NCBI RefSeq assembly: GCF_932274485.2
Contig: NC_065881.2
Location: 61,018,702-61,082,701, forward strand
Length of the DNA: 64,000 bases
Source: Patella vulgata
Lineage: Eukaryota > Mollusca > Gastropoda > Patellidae
Direction of reading: 5' to 3'
Position 1 is the stretch's first letter. The number at the start of each line of letters is the position of its first letter. Both the position numbers and the translations under genes were made by a program. The notes under the pieces are model-generated. The model saw only the letters and a list, made by a program, of their open reading frames with translations, was not told the DNA's origin and ran no database searches. Positions 46,501-56,183 of this stretch are shown here, one piece after another.

Positions 46501-49500
46501 TGACCCAAAGCTTCACACAAAATTGTAAAAGCGAAGCCTCTATATGACGTGAAGAAGGCTTCCAGGGAGGTGAAGGGTGTGTGTGTGTGTGTGGGGGGGG
46601 GGGTTATATTACGGAACAGAAGGTCAAAGAATGCTCTATATCGATAGGGTTCTTCCTCTCATCGTCACATTTGAAAAAAATACGGACAAAGAGGGTAACT
46701 CTCGAACAGAAGTTTGCGAAGTACTGAAAATCGAAAGGTCCTAGTGCTTCACACCACATTTGAAAAACAAAATCAGTTAAAAACTTTAGCCTCTAATGGG
46801 TTAACATTTTTTTCGGAAAAGGTGGACAACTCCAGAACGACAAGGTGCGCTAGAAGCGACAGGGACCGCCCTCTCATGGCACCAATACTTTACACTAAAT
46901 TTGAAACAAATCCGTTAAAATCTGTAGGCTCTATCGTGCTATTAAGGTTTTGGGGAAAGTGTTGTGTGTGTGTGTGGGGGGGGGGGGGGGGTAAACTACG
47001 AAACGACTGGTTGTGGGGCGCTGAGAATACGTTAAATCTACGCGCACGCATAAAAACACCCGAGATCTCGAGAAAATTTACATAGGATGGCAAGATCCCG
47101 AGAAAGTTAACTCGAATTCTCGAGATCGTTAACACAGGATGGGAGATTCTCGAGAAAATTATTAGGGGATTTCGAGAACATTAAGTTGAGATCTCAAGAA
47201 AGTATCACAGGATCGCAGGATCTCGAGGTCTTCTACAAAATTTGGCGTGACCCCTATACGCTTCCGTAAAAATTGACTTGGGTGAAAATTATAAAAAACA
47301 AATTATATTAAAATTGACTTGGGTGAAAATTATAAAAAACAAATTATATTAAAACTGACTTGGGTGAAAATTATAAAAAACAAATTATATTATTTTTCAT
47401 GTCCCTAATCAGCCACCATTACTATCCCTATCCAAGATAAAAAAAATTTCCAAAACTAATATCCCGGTACGTACTTTTCATTCGAAGAAAGCTGTATCCA
47501 AGCTATGTGTTAATTTTTACCTTTTCTGATCGATGATAAAATGCAAATATTTGTAGCACCATGGGTCTTTCTGTCAGATGTCGAAAGCGGTCCACGTACT
47601 AATACCGGTCGCCATATCCTACGTATGACCCATGCATCTTTTCTTGTTACATATCTTAATAGCCTTGTGATTGTCTAGCATTTTCACCTGTCGTCTTTGC
47701 TTCCCCTCCACGTTGTGTATTTACTTCTTACTGTTTTCTCAGTAAGTTAAGACATTTGTCTTACCAGGAAAAACAATGCAACAGTTCGTTTTTACATTTT
47801 ATATATCATAGCCGGATACATAGATACAAGCATAGTACAATAACAGTAAAGTCTGACGATTGCTCACAAATATGATAGTTTTGTAGCTTTTGGTTTTGGC
47901 CCTTCAATTATCTAATTGGTCAAATATGATGTAAATAATTATAGAGATTGGTTAATTAAGACAAATGATGCAATCGTAATTTTCCGATCACGTGTTAAAC
48001 ATGATATTCTCATTCCCACGGAACCAGCTAATGTTTACCAAATTATAACTCTTTTTATGTACACCAATCTGTCACTCATTCAAGAGTGCATTAGATACGA
48101 CTTAGCCAAAGATATTAATTAATATAATGCTACTAACTAAAAGAGCAAAAATTCTACAAAAGTCTTACATATTTTGTTGATTGTGTTCTTTATCCAGCAA
48201 ATAGCGTATTAAAAAACAGTTCATCACCCAATAATAGATTGCATAGGAAATATTGCATGTTTGACTTCTTGTGATAACCCCGAGAAGATATCGCTTCAAA
48301 TTACTTTTGAGAAGTCCGCAAGAATAATATTAATTCTATTGTCTTGTGTGTGGGTGTGTATAAACATTCGTCGATAAACTAAAAAAAATATTTTAAAATA
48401 CATTTATCAGAATTTGTCAGAAATTTTGGATTCATGATTATCGGCGATTTTTGAAAAAAAAAAACCTTTTAACTTCGGGGATTAAGTCCTAGAAGCTGTC
48501 CGTGACGAGAAGAATATCGACGAATACGGTTCAAATTCACGCGTGCAAAAACAATAGAAACCGGAAAAGTTATGATAATGTTTGAATCCGATGAGATTTC
48601 TTATCAGGGTATAGGTGTGTGTGTCCCCCGTTACAAAAAAGTGCCCTCATTTTTGAAAAAAGTGCCCCCGCATTCCGAAAGAGTTAGCTCGAATACTCAT
48701 GGAAATGCCCCCGTCAATGTCCTCATATTCCCATTGCCCTAATGACAACATTTTCCCCCCTTTTCAGCAGATCCAAAGATACTAAAAAACCTATCGCACT
48801 CAATGTACGTACATGCACCCATCGATCAACCCAGTTAAAGGACAATATTGGTGTCAGTCATTATCACATATGAGATAGAACTCGTTAAACACGTTCCAAA
48901 TATAATTTTAACACATAGCTACGATAGATGCGTAATGAAGGTTTCAACAAAAGGAAGTTACGAACGCAAAAGGAAAACACGAGTTATCTTTCTATATAAC
49001 TGACTGAAGTGGCGAGTGGTAACAGATAAACGGCGAATTTCTGTTCACTAATAATTCTTTCGAAGACCAACAGTTGTTATGTGAGACTGTGAGAGGATAT
49101 CTGACAATTCAAAAAAGTAATTAAATGTCATTAGATAAGAGAGTACGAGAAAAATAAAAATAGTCCGTATATTCACTTGTTTTTATTCATTCTATAATTA
49201 ATAAAAACATGGTAATGCACGGATATTTTCTATATTTTTTCGTTTTCTCTTTTCTAGTGACAGTAAATTTCTTATTTGAATTGTCAGATATCCTCTCACA
49301 GTTTCACACAAATAACTTTTGGTCTTGGAAGGAATTATTAGTGAGCAGAAATTCGCCCGTGTATCTGTTATCACTCGTCACTTAAGTCAGTTATATAGAA
49401 GGGTAACTCGGGTTTTCCTTTTGCGTTCGTCACTTCCGTTTGTTGAAACCTTCATTACGCATCTATCGTAACAATGATTTCTGTGTTAAAATTATATCTG

Positions 49501-50939
49501 GAACGTGTTTAACCAGTTCTTCCATATGTGATAATGATTGACATCAATATTGTCCTTTAACGCTCATGGCGATCGACTGATTGTAGCTGGTGTCCAATTT
49601 TCTTGGTTTCGGTTTTAAAAAGTTCGCAGTTTGCAACCATTTATAATCATAATTTAGCATATTAAAATTGTAAGGGGTGTGCTGGTAGCTTTGGACTCTG
49701 AAACCATCCGGTTTGATTCACTATTCCTGAATCTCACTCATAGATGAATTTTAGGTATTTTGAACAAAATTGTATGTCAAATAATAATTGTCCAATCGGG
49801 TCCATTGGGGCCATCGGACCAAGTCTGGCGGTCCGACACCCAGTCCGCTCCTGATAATAGATGATTGGTAACTGTACGTGTTTATCATTAGGGCAACTTG
49901 CCCTGGATCAAAAAGTATCGGAGTTTTGCTCAAATGTTTGGAGAAAATGACACGGGCTAATATTTTGAGAGATTTTTTTTTATTTTATCTCCCTCAACCA
50001 GGTGTCAATGTATGATATGTCATGGTTCAGATATACTTCAAATCTATTCCAGCACGTACCACAGAGAACCAAAAATTAGATGTTTAGATATCGATGTCAT
50101 TGTAAGGTAAAATACAGTGCTGACAAGAAAGTATGGGTAGACCGGATGATTACAATAAAATAAAACCAAGTACGAACAATCCAAACCATTAGACAAAATT
50201 CGAAGTCCTAAAAAAACGGTATAGGCAAAATAGTGTAATCAGGCAAAATAGTGTAATCAGCATATACGACCATATGTGGGTGTATAAAATTAACGTTTAG
50301 GACCATTTTTTTTATTAGTAACTCATTAAAACGACTATCAAGTATAGAATAACACGAAGCTGCCCTTTCTATAATACAGGACAAGTTTAGTTAGACTCAG
50401 ATGTAGACTGAATTCTTTAACGTATCCTTTAAAAAATGGCCTAATAAGAACAGATCCATGAGACCCGCCTAAACTAACAAGTTATGTCACTATTTATTGC
50501 AATTTTCCCTTTGTTTCATTTACATATTGTTTTCCAAAATATATAAATTAAAAAATGGTGAAAATATAGATAAAAAAGTTAACTATTTTCAGGAAAGAAT
50601 TTATCAAATACTTACATCAGGTTGACGATTAAAATCTACATCCATATATTTAAATCCGGATTCTGGTTGGAGTACATATGTATCATTTTTACAGTAGAAT
50701 GTGTCCAATAGCTGACATGTTTTATTTTTATGGTAGTTAATAGATAAACATCTAGCATCAGTAGTACATAGATTTACACACATTACAGAAGAGGTCAGTT
50801 TTTCTTCTATTGGTACAACATCCAGATAGTGATCTGTAGAAGTAACTGCTCGCGCGTTGACGTATCTGATAGTAGCTGACACATCCGTGGATGTACACAG
50901 AAAGATAAATCCAGCACTGAACAAAATTAAAGTGTTCAT
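40317..50939 (-). CDS. Gene B: secreted two-Apple/PAN-domain-like protein, 215 aa, three exons
   Basis: Exons on the - strand: 50939-50616 (ATG), 44010-43944 and 40573-40317 (TAA), 648 nt. Donors GTAAGT and GTAATG, acceptors TTTTCAG and TTTTTTCAG; phases match gene A. Signal peptide MNTLILFSAGFIFLCTS, then an Apple/PAN-like module with CVNLCTTDARCLSINY, sites NKT and an extra N-D-T absent in gene A, then exon 2 with CVSHNRCSPKC, and a second six-cysteine module ending YRERWCV. Exon 1 is about 95% identical to gene A in nucleotides while exon 3 shares only about 40% of residues. Intron 1 (6.6 kb) holds a TTAA MITE and a 2-kb inverted-repeat element; intron 2 (3.4 kb) holds a tandem-core cassette. 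The role is unknown; the class usually mediates extracellular protein or sugar binding. Confidence 0.8.
40574..41208 (-). other. Gene B intron 2, 3' part
   Basis: Holds a SINE-A 3' fragment at 40619-40650 (TAGGACGTTAAACCCCATTT). Near 40935 is GCAAAGCGAGGAGATACGCC, also found at about 46200. Confidence 0.45.
41209..43560 (+). repeat. Diverged tandem units interrupted by a cassette
   Basis: Units repeat GTGATTTTTCGTA, GGGCCATAATTCA, AAGTTACGATCCGATATGCG, AGATCTTTGGGTTATAA and GTGACCTCTAGAGGG at about 41230, 42935, 43245 and 43430. Two units continue into TGCGTACGAGG-TCGGCCATTTTG. The first unit is split at about 41518 and resumes at about 42885, because copy R of the tandem-core cassette was inserted. 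Confidence 0.65.
41519..42880 (-). mobile_element. Tandem-core cassette (pearl-like), copy R, both ends present
   Basis: Left end ATACGTCCGCATTCATAATG, a GT-rich microsatellite at about 41565-41630, then eight or so core units (TGTGTTGCCTACAGGCCACA, AATTCTT-ATGGATCGT, TATTCCTTATACCCTAAGGA, TTTTGGTGCATGCCCGACCC), right end GCAGGAATGTGGACGTATAT and CAGCGATAGCGATGC. The inverted termini are ATACGTCCRCATT / AATGTGGACGTAT. Tandem core plus microsatellite plus short inverted ends is the pearl architecture. It lies in intron 2 of gene B, inserted in an older tandem repeat. Confidence 0.75.
43944..44010 (-). CDS. Gene B exon 2 (67 nt, three cysteines)
   Basis: Acceptor AATTTTCAG, 22 codons plus one base, donor GTAATG. 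Encodes ELNQYQKSVGCVSHNRCSPK and CK. Same length and phase as gene A exon 2. Confidence 0.8.
44011..44395 (-). other. Gene B intron 1, 3' part
   Basis: Contains a family 4 fragment at about 44095-44200 (TTTTGGCTTGCTGTTGTGCT). Otherwise no feature. Confidence 0.4.
44396..44555 (+). mobile_element. SINE-B copy, 3' truncated
   Basis: GGTGGTTTAGTGGTTTAACG (A-box-like), GGTCTGCCATTGTATCAAGC, GAGTAGGGTCGCCTGTCC, CAAGACCCCTATACGTGCAA and GCGAATTATTGAAAT. Confidence 0.6.
44556..45386 (-). other. Gene B intron 1
   Basis: Contains a family 3 MITE fragment at about 44866-44980 (AAGTAATTTGACTGAAATTT, AACTATTATAGCAAGACCCA). No gene. Confidence 0.45.
46570..46607 (+). repeat. (GT)n-G run microsatellite
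   Basis: GTGTGTGTGTGTGTGT followed by about 11 G. A second one of the same kind is at 46960-46992. Confidence 0.8.
47268..47391 (+). repeat. Three tandem copies of a 41-bp unit
   Basis: GACTTGGGTGAAAATTATAA followed by AAAACAAATTATATTA, three times with a single base change. Next to the right arm of the inverted-repeat element. Confidence 0.9.
47461..48834 (-). other. Gene B intron 1, middle
   Basis: 47918-48130 is a diverged copy of the gene B 3' flank (39673-40005). No gene or RNA recognised. Confidence 0.4.
48835..49560. mobile_element. TTAA-flanked long-palindrome MITE, family 1, full copy
   Basis: Body 48839-49556 with TTAA at both ends. Left end AGGACAATATTGGTGTCAGT, right end ATCAATATTGTCCT. 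Arms of about 310 bp. The same family as 9631-10363; in intron 1 of gene B. Confidence 0.8.
49561..50615 (-). other. Gene B intron 1, 5' part
   Basis: No repeat family or gene recognised. Includes a 16-bp direct repeat AGGCAAAATAGTGTAATC at about 50224-50260. Confidence 0.4.
50616..50939 (-). CDS. Gene B exon 1 (signal peptide and first Apple/PAN-like module)
   Basis: ATG at 50939, 108 codons, donor GTAAGT. Similarity to gene A exon 1 is very high from the donor side up to the end of the signal peptide and then fades. The signal peptide is hydrophobic (LILFSAGFIFLCTS). Confidence 0.85.
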
Positions 50940-51288
50940 TTTCTCATTTCAAAAATACAATATTTATGGTGTCTTCTTTGATTCATTGGAGAAATCAGAG
51001 GAAATGATAATCAAACATGGATGTTTCTCTTATTTTCTTCTCATTATCTTTGACTACATCCGTGTGCTTGAAATGAGATGTTAGAAAATGAATATATTGA
51101 CTTTTTCATCTGTCAATCAAGATGTTACCGGTCTTACGCCCTAAAAGCTTTAATGAATTCAGAACAACATAATCAAATTATAAACTCGGCGCAATCAATA
51201 CATCATCGATTTTGATGACTCTATGAAGCAGACAAAATATACAACACTTGGTTATCTTTTAATAAAACTCTTCAAATATTCCCTTTAA
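50940..51288 (-). other. Upstream flank of gene B
   Basis: No clear TATA box at a standard distance; CATAAATATTG lies about 30 nt before the ATG. No repeat recognised. Confidence 0.3.
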
Positions 51289-52002
51289 TTAAAGATGCAT
51301 TATGGTAGATTAGATAAAGAGCTGGCAGTTCTCAATATAATAGTTAAAAACTAGATAATGTAAAGGGAATTTGCTGAAAATTGAATTTTGAGCCTAGCCT
51401 CAATCATCATTACTAAAGTCGGTACGATTAAAAACATAGTCTCGATTATCCATTTCATGATTAAATCAACAATGAAAGTGGCGCTGCAAATGGTATCCTA
51501 ATCCGGTAAATATCGCAGACTTGTTTCGAGAGTTGATTACGGTCTGGATAAGTTAATTATGCAAGAGCTAAATCTGCCTATTGAGGTCTTTCTTTAGACC
51601 TGAAATGTTATCTAAATTATTAATTAGACATTAATTAACTTATCCAGACCATAATCAACTCTCGATATCATCGCTAGCCTGTGATGTTTATTGGATTAGG
51701 TTCCGATTTGCTGTTCGACTTCCATTCATGATTTAATCATGAAATGGATAACCGAGACTATGTTTTTTAGGCCGAAAATTCAATCGCTATAATCGTGGTT
51801 CAGAGTAGATCAATTTGACTGAAATTTTCAGCAAATTCGTTTTACGTTGTCTGGTTTTTAACTATTATAGTGAGAACTGCCAACTCTTTATCTAATCTCC
51901 CATAATGTATCTTTAATGTCTAATTAATAATTTAGATAACATTTCAGGCCTAAAGAAAGACCTGCAATAGGCAGATTCAGCTCTTGCATAATGTATGTTT
52001 AA
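51289..52002 (+). mobile_element. Family 3 MITE containing a second, inverted copy
   Basis: The outer copy runs 51293-51998 between TTAA tetramers (AGATGCATTATGG ... CATAATGTATGT). At its internal AAGTTAATT it is split by another copy in reverse (51557-51912), bounded by TTAA at 51553-51556 and 51913-51916. Removing the inner copy restores the AAGTTAATGTCTAATTAATA order seen at 61.26 kb. Confidence 0.75.
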
Positions 52003-52202
52003 AGTACCATCATACATTTCACCTGGAAAAATAAATTAATATTATATGGTATCGACGATGGAGTTGACACTAATTATTCACATCATATAAATCTATAGTG
52101 GATTAGTTTTAACTTGTAGTGTAAACACCCACTAGTTTTCAATTCGATTTTGAAAATTCCTGACAATGCTGGTTTATCTTAGGCTTAAATTTTATAGCAC
52201 TA

Positions 52203-52357
52203 GGGCCTGTTTCACGAAATTTTAACTAAGATAAAATCCAAATTTTAGTAATTTGATTGGATAATATTAGATTGATTTTAGAGCTTAGCCAATCAAAATT
52301 GAAGTATTTACTAAAATTTGGATTTTAACTTTAGTTAACATTTCGAGAAACGGGGCC
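52203..52357. mobile_element. GGCC-ended palindromic MITE, copy 2
   Basis: GGGCCTGTTTCACGAAATTT ... TTTCGAGAAACGGGGCC, about 155 bp, alike to 22679-22834. Confidence 0.8.
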
Positions 52358-53666
52358 CTGGTTCATTTCGTGGTAGTTTGATTTTGCAACATAGATGTCT
52401 TGATATACCCCTTGGATATATCCAGAATTCTACCAGTTTATAGACTTAATTTTCCTGATGGGAAACGATTAGAGGCGACAGAAATGAATTTTATTAAACT
52501 GTTCTAATTGTAAAAAGTTTTACTTAAACTACTCTATAACGGAATGACTAGGTGCCCGGTATCTTACTTTTCTTAGCTCTAAGAACATTAACCTGAGAAA
52601 ACAAATGAATAAATATAACATGATAGCAAATATTTAAACTAATTATAAACAGTTGTTGAATTGATCGCTAGCAAAGACATTTAGAAAAATAAATCAAAGA
52701 GATAAATCAACATAGTCTCTTATAAAATAATTATGAAGAAGAAGAAAATGGGAACCCAAATAGATTCGTCTGCAATCCAAACTTCCCTGCACTGAATCGG
52801 TTACCTGGCTTGGAAACTTCTTTCCCGATTTTGTATTACGTGTACACTTCCAAGCAACGCAATAGACCATTTTGATTTTTATTGTAATCATAAGAACATA
52901 ACGGCGAGCTTCGTTTCAGTCGACACATTTCATAAACTAGTTCGTTTTTGACGTCACTCATAAATAAAAATAGTTTTGTTTTGGGTGGGTTTTTTTTACA
53001 CGTTTTTCCGTAGTAAAAATACTTAGAATACCTTTTAAAATTCCACGGGATACAAACATTTAATTTATCTTTTATAATAAAACAACTTCTTATGTTTGAG
53101 TTCTCCTTCATGTTCTGTTTCTAACACTGCTCATTTGACACAGGTAGGTATAAGTAAGGTTCCCACAGTAATCTATAAGGTTACTGACCAGAGAAAATAT
53201 CGAGATTTTAAAACCCCGGCTCTCGCTTGTTAGAGGTAGCGCCTGTGATATGACTAAAAAAGTCTTGCATAGTTTTTCGGAACGGACAAAAACTACCAGG
53301 TTCCTTAGTGTTACATGTTAGTGTGCATGCAAAAAAAACCCCTTGAAAGTTGAAATTCGTGTGGAAAAACTGCTGTCCGGTTAAAATTGTCTTCCCTAGC
53401 ATTGGTAATAGCAATAAAATAATTGCATGTAAGTCCCAAAATGACCATAGTATTATAGGATACCTATTGATTTTATTTATGAGTAGAAAGAAATAAGGGA
53501 ACAGTCCCAGATTTCACTAGGTAGCCGTTGATAAAAGTAGGTTTACGAATACAAATTAAACGCAAAATATGAAAAACAATACAACCAATAGTTTGTCTGA
53601 AAGTTTCAACTCAAAATACTGAGGTGTTTGGACGTGATCATTATGTCCATAACCGCGTTACCATGG
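52358..53666. other. Intergenic
   Basis: On the - strand at about 52805-52870, MVYCVAWKCTRNTKSGKKF resembles the first residues of a THAP zinc finger, followed by a possible donor (CCAGGTAACC). No further exon found, so not called as a gene. Confidence 0.3.
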
Positions 53667-53999
53667 TTAAACATGCATTATGCAAGAGTTAAATCTGCCT
53701 AATGCTAGTCTTTCTTTAGCCCTTAAATGTTATATAAACATGACAAGATCATAATCAACTCTCGATGCCATAGGATGGCTCCGATTTTAAGTAGATTAGA
53801 ACAAAAATCGATAATCGAAACTTTGTTTATTATCTTAGTACCGGTGACAATGAAAATAGAGGCTACATTGTTCTTCTAACGCGATAACTCGGCTCGGGCT
53901 GAAGTAATTTGACTGAAATTTACAACCTTATCTATTTTTTTAATTATTATAGCGAGAATTATAAGCTCTTTATCTAAATCTTACATAATACCCCTTTAA
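53667..53999 (-). mobile_element. TTAA-flanked MITE, family 3
   Basis: TTAA, ACATGCATTATGCAAGAGTT ... AATTATTATAGCGAGAATTA ... CTTACATAATACCCCT, TTAA. About 325 bp. Confidence 0.7.
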
Positions 54000-54080
54000 A
54001 ACTCAATTATGGAATTCCATTGTTTAATTGCATGAGTGACGTAATTGTTAACTTGAATTATGGAACACAAGTTAAATCTC

Positions 54081-54390
54081 TTAAAGATGCATTGTGTAAG
54101 ATTTAAATAAAAAGCTGGCCCTTCTCGCTATAATAGTTAAAAAATAGATAATGAAAATGAAATTTGAAAATTTCAGTAAAATTACTTCATTCTGAGCGGA
54201 GTTAGCGTCGTTTGCAGAACGGTGTAGTCTCGATTGTCCACTTTCAATTTAAATCATTAACTGCCAATCGTATTTAAATTTGTTGAAAACCAAACCCATC
54301 CGAAGCTCTAGAGAGTTGATTATGGGTCTGAAATGTAAATAAATGTCTAGTCAATTATTGATATAATTTTTGAGGCCAAATGAAAGATCT
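54081..54390 (+). mobile_element. Family 3 MITE, 3' part decayed
   Basis: TTAA, AGATGCATTGTGTAAG, TTCTCGCTATAATAGTTAAA, GTCTCGATTGTCCACTTTCA and AGAGAGTTGATTATGG, then drift. The right end is not recognisable. Confidence 0.55.
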
Positions 54391-54854
54391 ATATTTCATA
54401 GATTTTGCTCTAGAACAACGAATCCTAAAATTGATTTTAACGTTAAATCAATCCTTTGTTACCATACTACATAAACGTTCACTCTACAGTGATTTCTGAG
54501 AGCGTTAATGTGTAGTCCTACATCTTTCTTTGTTCTAACGGCCCTCCGAATCTCTTTGAAGAGCCATCCATATACAAATGTATAAGTACGTCTACTTTAA
54601 CAATATGTCAAAAAGTGCGGTTATTTTTATTTTTCGTTTGATACCATTGTAGAAATCTCCATCCAAAAACAAATGTAGTTTCTTCAAAACGTTTTGTGTC
54701 TAAAGTTTAAGTTATATGTTAATGGTCTTAACACCAGCTCAAAGAGAACATGAGATTTTGAGACTTTGTTGTTTTAACTCCTCAAGTCAATAAATAATCT
54801 TATGGGGAAGATGCTCGGGGATTGCTTAGGTACCCAACTTGGCCTCGCACTATA
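54391..54854. other. Intergenic
   Basis: No recognised feature. Confidence 0.3.
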
Positions 54855-55016
54855 ATGGGGTTCAACGTCCTGCTTCTCAGTACCGATCAGACTAATGAAG
54901 ACAGGCATACACCATGCTGTTTGCTATAAGGGAAATTTTGCCCGGACAGTGGCACTATGGACGTACGGCCTACTTTTATTTCGAATTCCAACTGTCAAGG
55001 ATTCTTTTACGCGCAA
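54855..55016 (-). mobile_element. SINE-A 3' half
   Basis: GGGGTTCAACGTCCTGC, GAAGACAGGCATACACCATG, GGGAAATTTTGCCCGGACAG and TCGAATTCCAACTGTCAAGG; breaks off where the tandem-core cassette begins. Confidence 0.65.
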
Positions 55017-55865
55017 GCTGCAGATTATTTACAGACAAAATATTAACAAAAAGTGGGTGTGGCACCTCCCAGGGGGCGGGCGGACCATGCATCAACATCC
55101 ATAATTGCCGTCCTTAGGGTATAATGAATAAGTATACCATGTTCCAAGATAATTCATCCAAAATTGTGGCCTTCAGGCGCCAAATACAACAACTTTCCCT
55201 GCGTATTTGCCTAGTTAATCCATTAAGAATTGCGGCCAGTATACGATAAACACAAAAATTGGGCGTGACTCTGCCCCTGGGAGTCGAGGCATGCACCAAA
55301 ATCAATATTTCTAGTCCTTAGGCTATAAGGAATACGTATATTAAGTTCCAAGACGATCCATTAAAAAATGTGGCCTGTAGGCAACACACAGCCACACGAA
55401 GAAAAATGGGTGTGGCTCGGGCACTTGGGGTTGGGCATACACTAAAAACAATAGGGATCATACTTAGGGTATAATTAATAGGTATGCAAAGTTTCAAAAG
55501 GATCTGTTAGGAATTGTGACCTATAGCCGACACAAAGTAACACACAAAATTGGGTGTGGCTCTCCCCCTGGGAGTGGTGCAAGCACCAAAAACAATAGGG
55601 GCGATCCTTAGCGTAAAAGGTATAAGAATGCAAAGTTTCAAGATGATCCAGGTGACAAACAAACAAATAAAAAATGGGCGCGGCTCTGCCTCTGGGAGCC
55701 AGGCGTGCACCAAAAACAATAGGGATCATCCTTGTAGTATAAGGAATAAGTATGCAAAATTTCAAGACAACCCACTAAGAATTGCGCCCTGTAGGCGACC
55801 CACAGCAAACACACGCACGCCCACGTACACAAATACACGATCATACACATACACACAGACAGGAC
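55017..55865 (+). mobile_element. Tandem-core cassette fragment, copy 3
   Basis: Five to six core units in the orientation of copy L (AAAGTGGGTGTGGC, CTCTGCCCCTGGGAG, CACCAAAAACAATAGGG, TAAGGAATAAGTATGCAA) ending in a CA-rich microsatellite (55800-55860). Confidence 0.7.
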
Positions 55866-56060
55866 GTAGAAAAAACGAAACGATATAAGATCTGTTTTAA
55901 TCAGATTGTAAGAAATACAACACCAAATCAAATGTTATACTAATAACATAACAGTTGTGATACTGAAAAGCTCTGTGCGAGAGTTTTCCATAAAGACATT
56001 GAAAACAGGATGACCAATCAATTCTCGGCTGATATCAAATGGATCCCAAAAGTTTCCAGC
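55866..56060. other. Intergenic
   Basis: Short stretch without a recognised feature. Confidence 0.3.
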
Positions 56061-56183
56061 CTCGAATTCCAACCAAGGGATCGTCTACGTGCACGCCAAT
56101 GCATACACGGGACCTCGGTCCTGCACCAAGATGAACTTTCTCGGCCAATGTAGGGATCGAACACCCGATCTCCAGGCTAGCAA
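56061..56183 (-). mobile_element. SINE-A fragment (internally deleted)
   Basis: CTCGAATTCCAACC, TACGTGCACGCCAATGCATA, GGCCAATGTAGGGATCGAAC and ACCCGATCTCCAGGCTAGC: part of the head and body with a gap between. Confidence 0.65.

Larger units (their letters stand above)
45393..47454. mobile_element. 2-kb inverted-repeat element with CTCGAGA-rich arms
   Basis: Outer ends ATTTGGAAATT / AATTTCCAAA, then ATAGGGATAGTA and GGTGGCTGAT, both inverted. Next inward GGAAGCGTATAGGGGTCATG against GTGACCCCTATACGCTTCC, then about 230 bp of units with TCTCGAGAT/TTCTCGAGA in each arm. ACTAAT occurs just outside both ends (45387-45392, 47455-47460), a candidate target duplication. The interior holds diverged direct units of about 140 bp (CTTCACACCAAATTTGAAA type), two GT/G-run microsatellites and three 41-bp repeats. 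No transposase. Confidence 0.7.
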
